From Proteobacteria bacterium UBA2133 (lineage in GTDB: Bacteria; Pseudomonadota; Gammaproteobacteria; Arenicellales; UBA868), in the NCBI GenBank assembly GCA_002327725.1, contig DCXP01000013.1, positions 1 through 43,710 of the forward strand: 43,710 nucleotides of DNA, written 5' to 3'. The translations under genes were made by a program, and so were the position numbers. The notes beneath the pieces are model-generated. The model was not told the origin of the DNA. It did no database searches and saw only the letters and a program-made list of their open reading frames with translations. Shown piece after piece: positions 1 through 9,074 of the stretch. The stretch's first letter is position 1. Each line of letters opens with the position of its first letter.

Positions 1-3000
1 AACAGCATTTTCGTTTCGGCAGGCAGTAAGCCGAAGCGATCGACCATCTCCAGTTTTAGCTCATACAGCGAGGATTCGTCGGCGCAGTTCGATATCCGCT
101 GATATAGCACCAGCCGGGCATGAACGTCAGGGATGAAGGTTTCCGGAATATAGGCGCCTGCCTGCACATCGACCTCGATGGGCTGCAGGGGCGCAGGCGG
201 CACTCGCGACGCTGCGTTCTCATCTGAGAGATCACGGATAGCGCGATTTAGATATTCTGTGTACATCGAAAACCCGATCTCCTCGATGACACCACTCTGG
301 CCCTCTCCAAGCAGTTCCCCGGCACCGCGAATCTCGAGGTCATGATTCGCCAGGGCAAAGCCTGTTCCGAGCTCTGTCAGGTTCTCGATCACGTCAAGAC
401 GCCGCTTGGCCGGCTCGGTCACCCAATCCGGATCGGGAACCAGCAAAAATGCAAACGCCTGATGACTTGAGCGGCCTACGCGGCCACGCAGTTGGTGGAG
501 TTGCGCGAGACCGAATTTATCTGCCCGGTTCATAATGATGGTGTTGGCCGTGGGAACATCAATCCCACTCTCGATAATCGTGCTGCAGACCAGAACGTCG
601 AAGCGCTGATGGTAGAAATCACGCATGACGGATTCCAGTTCACGTTTAGGCATTTGCCCATGACCGACTTCTATGGTGGCTTCCGGGATCAGCGCCCGGA
701 GGTCCGCAGCGGCACGATCGATGGTCCTGACGTCGTTGTGGAGAAAATACACCTGTCCGCCACGGTGCATTTCCCGAAGGCAGGCCTCGCGGATCAACGG
801 CTTCGAAAAACGATGAACCATTGTTTTTATCGACACCCGTCCGGGAGGCGGCGAGCTGATGAGAGAGATCGACCGCATTCCGGCGAGGGCAATGTTCAGG
901 GTTCGGGGAATCGGAGTTGCAGTCAGGGTAAGGATGTCAACTTCCTCCCGGAGTTGCTTTAAGCGCTCTTTTTGACGCACACCGAATCGATGTTCTTCGT
1001 CGATGATCACCAGGCCCAGATTTCGAAAGTCGAGATCCTGCTGGAGCAGCCGATGCGTGCCGATGACAATGTCAACCTTGCCTTGCTGGATTTCGCTGAC
1101 CAGCGCGGCGTTGGCAGCGGGTGTTTTAAACCGCGAGAGGCACTCAATCCGCACCGGGTAGTCCGAAAATCGCTCGCGAAAGATATCGTAGTGTTGATTG
1201 GCCAGCAGGGTCGTCGGTGTCAGGACCGCAACCTGGTGCCCGTTGTGCGCTACGGCGAAGGCGGCGCGAAGGGCGACTTCGGTTTTTCCAAAACCGACGT
1301 CGCCACACACGAGTCTGTCCATAGGCGTGGGGTCGCCAAGATCCGACAAGACTTCGTCGATGGCCTGGTCCTGATCAGGTGTTTCGTCGTAGCGAAAGCC
1401 GCCACGGAAGGCAATATATTCCGCCTGCGGAACGTTATAGACACGCCCCGATCGAAGGGTACGCAGCGCCTGTGTCTTCAGTAATTCGGCCGCAGCGTCG
1501 TGTGCCCGCTTTTGAGCCCTCGTTTTCGCTTTATTCCATTGGTCGCTGCCCAGGCGATGTAAGGGCGCGTTTTCGGGGTCGCCGCCAATGTACCGGGAGA
1601 GTACGTTGATATTGATAGCGGGTACATACAGTTTCCCATTATCGAAATACCGGATGACCAGGAACTCATTTTTCTGCCCGTTGATATCCAGCCATTGCAG
1701 GCCTCCGAAACGTCCAACCCCATGATCCAGATGAACCACAGGGTCGCCGCGGTGCAATTCTGCAAGGGAGCGGATGATGCTCTCCGGATCCTGGGTTTTT
1801 GCCCTGCGCCGCTGGTGGACGCGCTCGCCGTACAGTTGGGATTCGACAATAACTTCGATATCGGGCTGTCGTATCAGCAGCCCTCGGTCCAACGGTGAGA
1901 CAGTGATTCCCGTGCGCTCAAGATCGTCACAAAGAAACTCCTGCCAACTGCTGAACTCGACAGGATTCAGGGCGTGACCGGAAAGAAGCTCTATCAAGGC
2001 TTGGGCCCGACCTGGAGTTTCGGCATTCAATAGCGTACGAGCGCCTGATGGGTCGCGGAGGCGCTTGACCAACGCCGAAAACGGTGTCCTGGACTTGTGG
2101 TCAACAGGATACTGTGGAGGGGCTTTAGTGAGGCCAGCTTCGGGCGAATCGTCTGGCGAAGTGTCCGTTTCAATAATTTCGGCCCGGGCGATGGTATCGA
2201 TGGCGAATTGCGGGGTTACACAAAGAAACTCCGGTGAAAGAGGGGGTCGCTCAGGATCGAGACTGCAGTGCTCGAAACGATCGACTACGTTGGCCCATTC
2301 GGCCCTGATCTTGTCCCGCCAGTTAGCGGGGAGCACCCACTGGACCCCGCCTGGAAGGTAATCAAAAAGCGTGCCCGGGGTTTCAAAAAACAAGGGAAGA
2401 TAAAATTCGATGCCGGCCGGAAAACGCCTTTGTGACACCTCTCGGTAGATGATCGAAGACTGGGGATCGCCGGCAAGGGACCGGCGGTACGCCTTACGGA
2501 ACTGCTCGGCGGCCTCCCGGTCTGTCGGAAATTCCCGGGCGGGAAGCATACCGAAAGACTGAGTCTCTCCAGTGGATTTTTGCGTGTCGGGATCAAAGAA
2601 TCGGATGTTTTCAATCTCATCACCAAAGAGATCCAGTCGAAACGGCGACTCGGCCCCCATGGGAAAGACGTCAATGATGCCTCCGCGAATGGCGTACTCA
2701 CCCTCTGCGACGACCTGGGAGACGCCCAGATAGCCGGCATCAGACAGCCGGTTGCGCAGTTGAATAGGGTCAACTGCACTTCCTCGCGAAAGATTGAAAC
2801 TTGAACCGGAGATGAAGCCCATTGCCGGCAGACGGAGCAGAATCTGCTCGGCACAAAGCAGCAGGATGAGAGGATCAGGTCGGCACAGCCGCTCTAGCGC
2901 CTGAATTCGTTGTGATGTAATTTCAGGATGCGGGGAATAACGGTCATATGGAAGACATTCCCAGCCCGGAAGCACGCAGACCCGGTGATCGCCGTCGGCG

Positions 3001-3188
3001 AGAAAGAAACGGAGTTCATCCTTAAGCAGACCCAGTTCGCGTGCCGATGCGGCAACCACCACCGTGTGCGCCCGGGTCTCGCTTAACTTCGCGATCCTGA
3101 GAGCGAGGGCCGATCCAGGGATATGCGGCCAGCAGATCGCGGGCTTTGCATCCCCCGGGGCCAGCGGTGCGGCAGATAGCAGTGGCAA
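1..3188 (-). CDS. mfd: Transcription-repair coupling factor Mfd (3' end beyond window)
   Basis: ATP-dependent translocase that displaces RNA polymerase stalled at DNA damage and recruits UvrA. About 1062 codons are in the window; E. coli Mfd has 1148 residues, so roughly 85 C-terminal residues lie before base 1. The reading shows the UvrB-like N-terminal module (PAGIEFYLPLFF), the RNA-polymerase-interaction region (VVHLDHGVGRFGG), Walker A GDVGFGKT near residue 628, the DEEH box near 728, TATPIPRTL, and the helicase motif QLRGRVGRS. Start choice: an in-frame TAA at 3192-3194 leaves no ATG or GTG before conserved sequence, so TTG at 3188 is the best start, though it has no strong ribosome-binding site. 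It is divergent from ispD. Open frames on the + strand between 490 and 2800 are antisense to this gene. The family call is certain; the exact start is inferred. Confidence 0.96.
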   Translation of the reverse strand, partial: MPLLSAAPLAPGDAKPAICWPHIPGSALALRIAKLSETRAHTVVVAASARELGLLKDELRFFLADGDHRVCVLPGWECLPYDRYSPHPEITSQRIQALERLCRPDPLILLLCAEQILLRLPAMGFISGSSFNLSRGSAVDPIQLRNRLSDAGYLGVSQVVAEGEYAIRGGIIDVFPMGAESPFRLDLFGDEIENIRFFDPDTQKSTGETQSFGMLPAREFPTDREAAEQFRKAYRRSLAGDPQSSIIYREVSQRRFPAGIEFYLPLFFETPGTLFDYLPGGVQWVLPANWRDKIRAEWANVVDRFEHCSLDPERPPLSPEFLCVTPQFAIDTIARAEIIETDTSPDDSPEAGLTKAPPQYPVDHKSRTPFSALVKRLRDPSGARTLLNAETPGRAQALIELLSGHALNPVEFSSWQEFLCDDLERTGITVSPLDRGLLIRQPDIEVIVESQLYGERVHQRRRAKTQDPESIIRSLAELHRGDPVVHLDHGVGRFGGLQWLDINGQKNEFLVIRYFDNGKLYVPAININVLSRYIGGDPENAPLHRLGSDQWNKAKTRAQKRAHDAAAELLKTQALRTLRSGRVYNVPQAEYIAFRGGFRYDETPDQDQAIDEVLSDLGDPTPMDRLVCGDVGFGKTEVALRAAFAVAHNGHQVAVLTPTTLLANQHYDIFRERFSDYPVRIECLSRFKTPAANAALVSEIQQGKVDIVIGTHRLLQQDLDFRNLGLVIIDEEHRFGVRQKERLKQLREEVDILTLTATPIPRTLNIALAGMRSISLISSPPPGRVSIKTMVHRFSKPLIREACLREMHRGGQVYFLHNDVRTIDRAAADLRALIPEATIEVGHGQMPKRELESVMRDFYHQRFDVLVCSTIIESGIDVPTANTIIMNRADKFGLAQLHQLRGRVGRSSHQAFAFLLVPDPDWVTEPAKRRLDVIENLTELGTGFALANHDLEIRGAGELLGEGQSGVIEEIGFSMYTEYLNRAIRDLSDENAASRVPPAPLQPIEVDVQAGAYIPETFIPDVHARLVLYQRISNCADESSLYELKLEMVDRFGLLPAETKML

Positions 3189-3276
3189 GGATTAAGGCAG
3201 CGCAGGCTAAAACGGCATTTTATCGTAAACTCGTCAATGACCTGCCTTGCTTACAACGTTGGGGAATCTGGAACCG

Positions 3277-3990
3277 GTGAATACGAAAATCTGGGCAATT
3301 GTTGCCGCGGCCGGGGTTGGCGCGCGGTTTTCCAGCGGTCTTCCAAAACAATATTGTGAGCTTGCCGGGACGCCAATCATCGTCCGTACGTTGCGCCGGC
3401 TGGCAGAGGTGGCCCGTGTTGCTGGGATTGGCGTCGGCATTGCACCGGGTGATTCAGCCTGGGCAGGCCTCACAGCGGCTCTCCCTCCCTCGGTATGGTC
3501 GTTTACAGGTGGTGCGACCCGGTCGGAAACGGTGCAAAATGGCCTGGCCGAGCTGATGAAACGGGGCGAGGGTGATGCCTGGGTGCTGGTCCATGATGCG
3601 GCGAGACCCTGTGTTCAGGCGGAGGATATTAATCGGCTGATTGACGCGGTGAACTATGAAGCACCCGGCGGACTGCTCGCGACCTTGATAAGCGATACCG
3701 TAAAGTCCGTAGACGATACCTTGAGGGTGGCGAAAACGGTGCCAAGAGCAAATCTGTGGCGGGCGCAGACGCCACAACTGTTTCCAGTGGATCTTTTGCA
3801 TCGGGCTTTAACCCAATGCTGCGAGCGGCAGCGCGAGTGCACTGACGATGCGCAGGCTATTGAGCATCTGGGAATGCAGCCAAGTATCGTTCCCTGTGCT
3901 GGTCATAACCTCAAGATCACCCGCCGCTCGGATCTTGCCCTCGCTACCGCAATTCTGCAGGAACAGGAATCGAACGCATGTTCCGGGTAG
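3277..3990 (+). CDS. ispD: 2-C-methyl-D-erythritol 4-phosphate cytidylyltransferase IspD
   Basis: Third enzyme of the MEP isoprenoid pathway: MEP + CTP gives CDP-ME + PPi, in the cytoplasm. The nucleotide-binding N-terminus AAAGVGARFSSGLPKQY, then VHDAARPCV, AQTPQLF and TDDAQAIE, are the expected IspD landmarks, and the length (about 237 residues) fits the family. GTG at 3277 is preferred because it places the first conserved block 7-8 residues from the start. An in-frame TTG at 3247 would add ten unconserved residues. The gene overlaps ispF by 13 nt, so the two consecutive MEP-pathway genes are probably co-transcribed and translationally coupled. The ftsB gene that often precedes ispD is not here; ispD instead faces away from mfd. 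Confidence 0.94.
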   Translation: MNTKIWAIVAAAGVGARFSSGLPKQYCELAGTPIIVRTLRRLAEVARVAGIGVGIAPGDSAWAGLTAALPPSVWSFTGGATRSETVQNGLAELMKRGEGDAWVLVHDAARPCVQAEDINRLIDAVNYEAPGGLLATLISDTVKSVDDTLRVAKTVPRANLWRAQTPQLFPVDLLHRALTQCCERQRECTDDAQAIEHLGMQPSIVPCAGHNLKITRRSDLALATAILQEQESNACSG

Positions 3991-4463
3991 GCCAGGGTTA
4001 CGATGTTCACCGCTTGGAGCCTGGATGTGCTTTGTGGCTTGGCGGGGTGCAGATTCCCTTTCCACTGGGACTAGCGGGGCACAGCGATGCGGATGTCCTG
4101 ATCCATGCAGTCTGTGACGCGCTGCTGGGTGCCGCTGCCGCAGGAGATCTTGGATCTCACTTTCCCGATTCAGATCCGATCCACCGTGACCGTGCAAGCC
4201 GGGAGTTTCTTCAAGAGGTCCGCAATATCGTCCACAGTTACGGTTGGTCGGTGGCAAACGTCGATGCCACTGTGGTTGCGCAGGAGCCGAAACTGGCGCC
4301 CTATATCGACGGGATGCGGGCAAATATTGCAGCAGATCTGCAGTTAGACGTGTCGCGGGTGAGTGTGAAGGCGACGACGAGTGAGGGTCTTGGAGTCACC
4401 GGCAGGGGCGAGGGAATCGCGGCCCAGGCGACGGCGCTGCTCATGCGCGGAGCTTCTGGGTAA
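3978..4463 (+). CDS. ispF: 2-C-methyl-D-erythritol 2,4-cyclodiphosphate synthase IspF
   Basis: MEP-pathway cyclase that turns CDP-ME 2-phosphate into MEcPP and CMP; works as a trimer with a zinc site. The 161 residues carry GYDVH near the N-terminus (the Asp-x-His zinc ligands), GHSDADV (third ligand region), HFPDSDP, and the C-terminal signature ATTSEGLGVTGRGEG. Full length for the family. It starts inside the end of ispD (13 nt overlap). Its last 23 nt overlap the end of the opposite-strand Smr gene, so the two transcripts converge with no spacer. Confidence 0.96.
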   Translation: MFRVGQGYDVHRLEPGCALWLGGVQIPFPLGLAGHSDADVLIHAVCDALLGAAAAGDLGSHFPDSDPIHRDRASREFLQEVRNIVHSYGWSVANVDATVVAQEPKLAPYIDGMRANIAADLQLDVSRVSVKATTSEGLGVTGRGEGIAAQATALLMRGASG

Positions 4464-4965
4464 GGACGTAAAATGCGCCCGTACCACCGTCTTCAGGGCG
4501 TGCCCAGCAGTAGGCCTGTACCGCAGACAGTGTTTGCAGCAGATTAAGCGCCGCCAGCCGTACCGGCGAATGGCTGTCCGGAGAGTGGGAGCCCTTGCCG
4601 GTAATCACAAGCAGGCATTGCCGGTCGAAGTCAGCATTTGCCTGAAGAAAGTCGCGCAAGCTTTTTGTCGCCTCGTTAACCGTACGGCCGTGAAGGTCAA
4701 TCGTGGCACAGGGTCTCGGGTGTCCTCGGCGCAGGTCCTTCAGCACTCCTGGAGAAAGGTTGGATCGGTGGAACAATTCACCTTCTTCCCTGCAGATACC
4801 TTCCGGTACCCTTTGGTCAGCCTGCAGAGTCGTTTTTTTTAACTTCAGCTGCGGCGACGTGGCTCGTGGCTCGTGGTCAAGCCGCCGAACTTTGGCGACG
4901 GCCGCCTGAAACAACTCAGCATCCTCGGCGGAGACTTCGGGGTCAGATTGGGTTTTCTTACCCAT
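4441..4965 (-). CDS. Smr-domain protein (SmrA/YdaL or SmrB/YfcN type)
   Basis: Small MutS-related domain protein, 174 residues. The C-terminal half holds the full Smr signature: ATIDLHGRTVNEA, VITGKGSHSPDSHSPVR and GGTGAFYVL. In this family the DLHG and TGxG elements form a nuclease or nucleic-acid-binding fold; E. coli SmrB cleaves mRNA at collided ribosomes. The N-terminal half is charged and probably disordered. The start MGKKTQSDPE lies 9 nt after the stop of trxB on the same strand, so trxB and this gene likely form one transcript. Its 3' end runs 23 nt into ispF. Which Smr subfamily it belongs to cannot be decided by eye. Confidence 0.88.
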   Translation of the reverse strand: MGKKTQSDPEVSAEDAELFQAAVAKVRRLDHEPRATSPQLKLKKTTLQADQRVPEGICREEGELFHRSNLSPGVLKDLRRGHPRPCATIDLHGRTVNEATKSLRDFLQANADFDRQCLLVITGKGSHSPDSHSPVRLAALNLLQTLSAVQAYCWARPEDGGTGAFYVLTQKLRA

Positions 4966-4974
4966 CAGATTATT

Positions 4975-5931
4975 TCAATCTGTCTGATCCAGGAAGCGTT
5001 TTGCATCCAGCGCCGCCATACATCCGGCAGCCGCGGAGGTGACTGCTTGCCGGTAGACATGGTCCATCACATCACCCGCTGCAAACACGCCGGGAATACT
5101 CGTTGCTGTTGCATCGCCGTCGATTCCGGACTTGACCCGGATATAGCCGCGATTAGTGTTCAACTGGTCAGAAAAAAGCTCCGTATTGGGCGTATGCCCG
5201 ATGGCGATGAATACGCCGTGGACGTCCAGCGTACTCTGGTGCTGAGTCTGGGTGTCCTCAAGGCGGATACCGGTCACCCCGTTTCCATCGCCAAGCACTT
5301 CGGCCAAGGTATGGTTCCATGCAATTTTGATTTTGCCGTCGTCGCCGATGCGCGAGAACAACTGGTCCTGAAGAATCGCCTCTGCACGCAAACTGTCCCG
5401 GCGGTGTACCAGCGTGACAGTTGAACAGATGTCGGAAAGATATAACGCCTCTTCAACCGCAGCATTGCCACCGCCGATTACAGCGACGGGCTTGTCCCGA
5501 TAAAAGAAGCCGTCGCAGGTAGCGCATGCAGATACGCCTTTGCCTTTATAAGCCTCTTCCGATTCCAGGCCGAGGTACTGCGCGGAGGCACCGGTGGCAA
5601 TGATCAGGGCATCACAGGTGTAGGTAGCCGCATCACCCTGGAGGGTAAACGGACGCTCATCCAGCCTTGCGGTATGGATATGGTCAAAAACAATCTGCGT
5701 CCCAAACCGTTCTGCGTGGGTCAGCATCCGTGTCATCAGATCAGGCCCGGTCAAGTCATGGGGGTCACCGGGCCAGTTGTCCACACCTGTGGTTGTCATC
5801 AACTGCCCACCTTGGGCAATCCCGGTTATCAGTACCGGCGACAGATTCGCACGCGCCCCATAGACTGCAGCGGTGTACCCGGCGGGTCCCGACCCGAGAA
5901 TCAGTAGGCGGCAGTGCTGCTGCGAATCCAT
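4975..5931 (-). CDS. trxB: Thioredoxin reductase (NADPH)
   Basis: FAD flavoenzyme passing electrons from NADPH to thioredoxin. The 318 residues match the E. coli enzyme in layout: FAD-binding GSGPAGYTAAVYGARAN, redox-active CATCDG, NADPH-binding GGGNAAVEEALYL with the HRRD element, and the C-terminal FAD loop PGVFAAGDVMD. Start choice: ATG at 5931 gives MDSQQHCRLLILGSGPAG, exactly the spacing of the E. coli start. Earlier in-frame ATGs (5943, 5961, 5991 and 6051) would add up to 40 non-family residues. The gene is divergent from ftsK with about 157 nt between start codons. Confidence 0.95.
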   Translation of the reverse strand: MDSQQHCRLLILGSGPAGYTAAVYGARANLSPVLITGIAQGGQLMTTTGVDNWPGDPHDLTGPDLMTRMLTHAERFGTQIVFDHIHTARLDERPFTLQGDAATYTCDALIIATGASAQYLGLESEEAYKGKGVSACATCDGFFYRDKPVAVIGGGNAAVEEALYLSDICSTVTLVHRRDSLRAEAILQDQLFSRIGDDGKIKIAWNHTLAEVLGDGNGVTGIRLEDTQTQHQSTLDVHGVFIAIGHTPNTELFSDQLNTNRGYIRVKSGIDGDATATSIPGVFAAGDVMDHVYRQAVTSAAAGCMAALDAKRFLDQTD

Positions 5932-6018
5932 TTTGGGCTCCATCAGTAAATGGTAGCCCATATTTTCCCAAGAACCCGCCCTGAAATCCATAATAGAGGG
6001 CATCCGGGGCCTGAGTTT

Positions 6019-6047
6019 TTCTGAATAAAACCAGGATTCGATATAAT
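6019..6047 (+). promoter_or_regulatory. Candidate sigma-70 promoter for ftsK
   Basis: A perfect -10 box TATAAT lies at 6042-6047. The hexamer 17 nt upstream (6019-6024, TTCTGA) is a poor -35 match. Initiation would fall near 6054. That is downstream of the first in-frame ATG (6050), which argues for a TTG start at 6089 in ftsK. Read by eye only. Confidence 0.5.
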
Positions 6048-6058
6048 TCATGTTTCAC

Positions 6059-6086
6059 TTGGTCGAGCGACCAAGAGGTCGACCTC
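6059..6086. promoter_or_regulatory. Tandem palindromes at the ftsK 5' end (possible operator)
   Basis: Two adjacent inverted repeats: 6059-6074 is TTGGTCG-AG-CGACCAA (7-bp arms, 2-nt loop) and 6075-6086 is the perfect 12-bp palindrome GAGGTCGACCTC. They sit immediately downstream of the -10 box and overlap the ribosome-binding region of the preferred ftsK start. They could be a repressor site or an mRNA structure; the sequence alone does not say which. Confidence 0.45.
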
Positions 6087-6088
6087 CT

Positions 6089-8401
6089 TTGGCTCAGGTA
6101 AAAAAGAAAAACACCCGTAACGCTGCTGAGCCTGGTATTCCTCCGCGACTTATCCGTCTTGGCCGCGAGGTGCTCGTGATCGCCCTCGCGGCGCTGACGG
6201 GATACCTTCTGATCTGTCTTGTTTCCTACTCCGCTAACGATCCTGGCTGGACATCCACGGGGGACGGGGCCCCAATCCGAAACCTTGGGGGCCGGTTTGG
6301 CGCCTGGTTTGCGGACCTTTTTCTGCATGCGTTCGGGTATTCCGCCTACCTTTTTCCGCTGATCTTTGCCTTGCTGAGCGCTCGAATACTGAAAAATCGA
6401 TCTGCACCGCTAAGCCCGCAGGTTCGGGTGGTTCATGGGATAGGGCTGGTTCTGGCGGTAGTTGCCACCTGTGGCATCGGCTTTCTTCACTTCAGCAATG
6501 CCTCATCAGCGTCGGGATTCTCTGGCGGGGGCTGGCTCGGCCTGGAGGTGGGTGTTTGGTTGCTGGAAGCCTTCGGGTCGGTTGGGGCAACCGTACTGCT
6601 TCTCGTAGCCCTGGTTGCGGGAATTTCCTGGGCGCTCGATATTTCATGGTTCACGGCAATGGATCGCTTGGGCGAACGCGCCTGGCAATGGACCGATCAG
6701 ACGAGGTTTTTCCTTTCGCAGTTAGCCGACAAGACGCGAGGTGTCAAGTCGCGAAGGCAACGCCAGGAAACGGTTGCCGAAATCCGGCGGGAGCGCGAGC
6801 ACAAGGAGCCGCCCCGCATCGAGCCAAAGGTGCCAACGGCAAAAGAAGGCGTCCGCATCCAGAAGGAAAAGCAGGCCTCGATACCCCTTTTTATCGATGG
6901 TAAAGCCCCCCAGGGAGATTTGCCCGCTCTCAAGTTGCTTGATCAGCCCGGCGAGCAGGCAGGAGGATTCAGTAAGGAAACCCTGGAGATGATGTCCCGA
7001 CTGGTTGAAAAGAAGTTGCGTGATTTCAACGTTGACGTGACCGTCGTTTCAGTTCAGCCCGGACCGGTGATCACCCGTTTCGAGATTGATCCTGCCGCTG
7101 GTATTAAAGCCAGTCAGGTTGTCGGCCTGTCCCGGGATCTGGCTCGGGCATTGTCTGTTGTTAGCGTCCGCGTCGTCGAAAACATTCCTGGCAAGACTTA
7201 TATTGGCCTTGAGATCCCCAATGAGAGCCGCGAGACGGTATTTCTTCTGGAGGGGCTTGCCTCACAAGTGTATGAGAGCAGCAAGAGTCCGCTGACGGTG
7301 ATCCTCGGGAAGGACATCGCTGGAGAGGCCGTGGTCTCCGATCTTTGCAAGATGCCGCACCTGCTGATCGCCGGCACCACCGGCGCAGGAAAATCAGTCT
7401 GTGTTAACGCTATTGTGCTCAGCATTCTTTACAAGTCGACACCTGAAGATGTACGGATGATTATGGTCGACCCCAAGATGCTGGAACTGTCGGCGTACGA
7501 TGGTATTCCGCACTTGCTGACCCCGGTTGTGACGGACATGCAAAAAGCGGCGAACGCCCTGCGGTGGTGTATCGTAGAAATGGACCGCCGCTTCCGTCTT
7601 ATGGCTGCCCTTGGGGTGAGAAATATTGTCGGTTACAACCGCAAGGTCGAGGCCGCCATCAGCAGCGGAAAGGCGCTGGATGATCCCCTCTTTGAAGCTG
7701 CCCCGGGGGGGGAGTCGACACCGCCGAAACTGGGGAAAATCCCCTATGTCGTTGTTATTGTTGATGAGTTTGCCGACCTGCTGATGGTGGTGGGCAAGAA
7801 GATTGAAGAACTGATCACCCGCATTGCGCAACGCGCACGAGCGGCGGGAATTCATCTTGTTCTCGCCACTCAGCGTCCCTCTGTAGATGTCGTGACGGGA
7901 CTCATCAAGGCGAATATTCCTACCCGGATCGCATTCCAGGTGTCCTCGCGCGCGGACTCGAGAACCGTTCTGGATCAGATGGGAGCAGAACAACTCCTCG
8001 GTCATGGCGACATGCTGTTCCTTCCGCCGGGGACCGGGTTTCCCGTGCGCGTCCACGGGTCATTCGTTTCCGATCAGGAGGTTCACCGTGTCGCGGAAGA
8101 ACTTAAAAAGAGTGGTCAGCCGGAATACCTGGAGGCGGTCATCGACAGTTCCGCACTGAGTGGCGCAGCGGCCGCTGAGGATAGTGATGAGGCCGGCAGT
8201 GGCGAGGACGATCCGCTGTATGACAAGGCCCTTGCGTTTGTCACAGAGACAAGACGCGCCTCGATATCCTCCATCCAGCGGCACCTGCGAGTGGGTTACA
8301 ACCGGGCTGCAAGAATGATCGAATCAATGGAAGCGGCGGGCGCCGTAGGCCCGCTTGAAAATGGCAAGCGGGAGGTTCTGGTGCCGGAAACGGCGGAATG
8401 A
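6089..8401 (+). CDS. ftsK: DNA translocase FtsK
   Basis: Septal membrane-anchored hexameric ATPase that pumps the chromosome terminus and activates XerCD at dif. The 770 residues comprise an N-terminal four-helix membrane domain (helices such as EVLVIALAALTGYLLICLVS), a short charged linker around residues 200-270, then the alpha/beta motor with Walker A GTTGAGKS near residue 430 and Walker B VVIVDEFADLL, followed by LATQRPSVDVVTGLIKANIP. The C-terminal gamma winged helix (ISSIQRHLRVGYNRAARMIE) recognises KOPS. The linker is short compared with E. coli FtsK (1329 residues) and like that of many other bacteria. TTG at 6089 is preferred, with an AGAGG ribosome-binding site about 10 nt upstream; an ATG at 6050 would add 13 residues but lies before the predicted transcript start. 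The stop overlaps lolA. Confidence 0.95.
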   Translation: MAQVKKKNTRNAAEPGIPPRLIRLGREVLVIALAALTGYLLICLVSYSANDPGWTSTGDGAPIRNLGGRFGAWFADLFLHAFGYSAYLFPLIFALLSARILKNRSAPLSPQVRVVHGIGLVLAVVATCGIGFLHFSNASSASGFSGGGWLGLEVGVWLLEAFGSVGATVLLLVALVAGISWALDISWFTAMDRLGERAWQWTDQTRFFLSQLADKTRGVKSRRQRQETVAEIRREREHKEPPRIEPKVPTAKEGVRIQKEKQASIPLFIDGKAPQGDLPALKLLDQPGEQAGGFSKETLEMMSRLVEKKLRDFNVDVTVVSVQPGPVITRFEIDPAAGIKASQVVGLSRDLARALSVVSVRVVENIPGKTYIGLEIPNESRETVFLLEGLASQVYESSKSPLTVILGKDIAGEAVVSDLCKMPHLLIAGTTGAGKSVCVNAIVLSILYKSTPEDVRMIMVDPKMLELSAYDGIPHLLTPVVTDMQKAANALRWCIVEMDRRFRLMAALGVRNIVGYNRKVEAAISSGKALDDPLFEAAPGGESTPPKLGKIPYVVVIVDEFADLLMVVGKKIEELITRIAQRARAAGIHLVLATQRPSVDVVTGLIKANIPTRIAFQVSSRADSRTVLDQMGAEQLLGHGDMLFLPPGTGFPVRVHGSFVSDQEVHRVAEELKKSGQPEYLEAVIDSSALSGAAAAEDSDEAGSGEDDPLYDKALAFVTETRRASISSIQRHLRVGYNRAARMIESMEAAGAVGPLENGKREVLVPETAE

Positions 8402-9072
8402 TGATACGAAATCCAAGACAACTGGACCTGAATCGGCGCGCCTTCTGCGGGCTAGCGACGTTCGGGTTGGCGGGATTTCTTTTTCCGCTCTCAGGTATTA
8501 GCGGAGTTGCCAGTGCTGATCCTTTGGAGCGATTTTTTTCCGAAGTGCGCACGCTCCACGCGACTTTCCGACAGACCGTCTTGACCGACGACCTTAAACC
8601 TATCGACGAGAGTGACGGCGAATTATGGCTTTCCCGGCCCGGACGCTTCCGCTGGAACTACGGAAACCCCCTGGAGCAGGTTGTGATGGCCGATGGCGAG
8701 CACCTATGGGTCTACGACCCGGGTCTGGAGCAGGCGGTGGTGCGCGATCAGGATGACGCCCTGGGCGACACGCCCGCCGGCCTGCTCGCGGGCGATACAG
8801 ACCTGAACCGCTCCTATCTTGTCGAACGACTGGGTCATCAGGCAGGTATATACTGGGTTTCACTCTTTCCAAAAGACGCCAATGCGGCGTTTTCACAGAT
8901 TCAATTCGGGTTTGAGTCGGATACGTTAAGGTTGGTACAGATGCTGGATCCGTTGGAACAGATTACCCGAATACGATTCGCCGGCGTGAAAGTGAATACG
9001 GAATTTGCCGCTGAGCTATTCAGACTTTCGCTTCCGCAGGGAACCGATGTGATCCGGGAGGATAATCGGTAG
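8398..9072 (+). CDS. lolA: Outer-membrane lipoprotein carrier protein LolA
   Basis: Periplasmic chaperone that takes lipoproteins from the inner-membrane LolCDE complex to LolB. The 224-residue product has a signal peptide (hydrophobic run LATFGLAGFLFPLSG ending SGVASA before DPLERF) and LolA features: FRQTV, GELWLSRPGRFRWNY, and LWVYDPGLEQ. The ATG overlaps the ftsK stop (ATGA), so translation is probably coupled. A second ATG follows at once at 8401. The ftsK-lolA pair is conserved in Gammaproteobacteria. The matching permease and ATPase genes lie in this window at 21424-23356. Confidence 0.93.
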   Translation: MMIRNPRQLDLNRRAFCGLATFGLAGFLFPLSGISGVASADPLERFFSEVRTLHATFRQTVLTDDLKPIDESDGELWLSRPGRFRWNYGNPLEQVVMADGEHLWVYDPGLEQAVVRDQDDALGDTPAGLLAGDTDLNRSYLVERLGHQAGIYWVSLFPKDANAAFSQIQFGFESDTLRLVQMLDPLEQITRIRFAGVKVNTEFAAELFRLSLPQGTDVIREDNR

Positions 9073-9074
9073 TG

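Noticed and set aside
492..2804. Several 60-170 codon frames on the plus strand
   Set aside because: They are antisense to mfd and show only GC-rich shadow sequence.
4975..6051. TrxB with a 40-residue N-terminal extension
   Set aside because: The start at 5931 matches the E. coli protein residue for residue in spacing; the extension is intergenic sequence.
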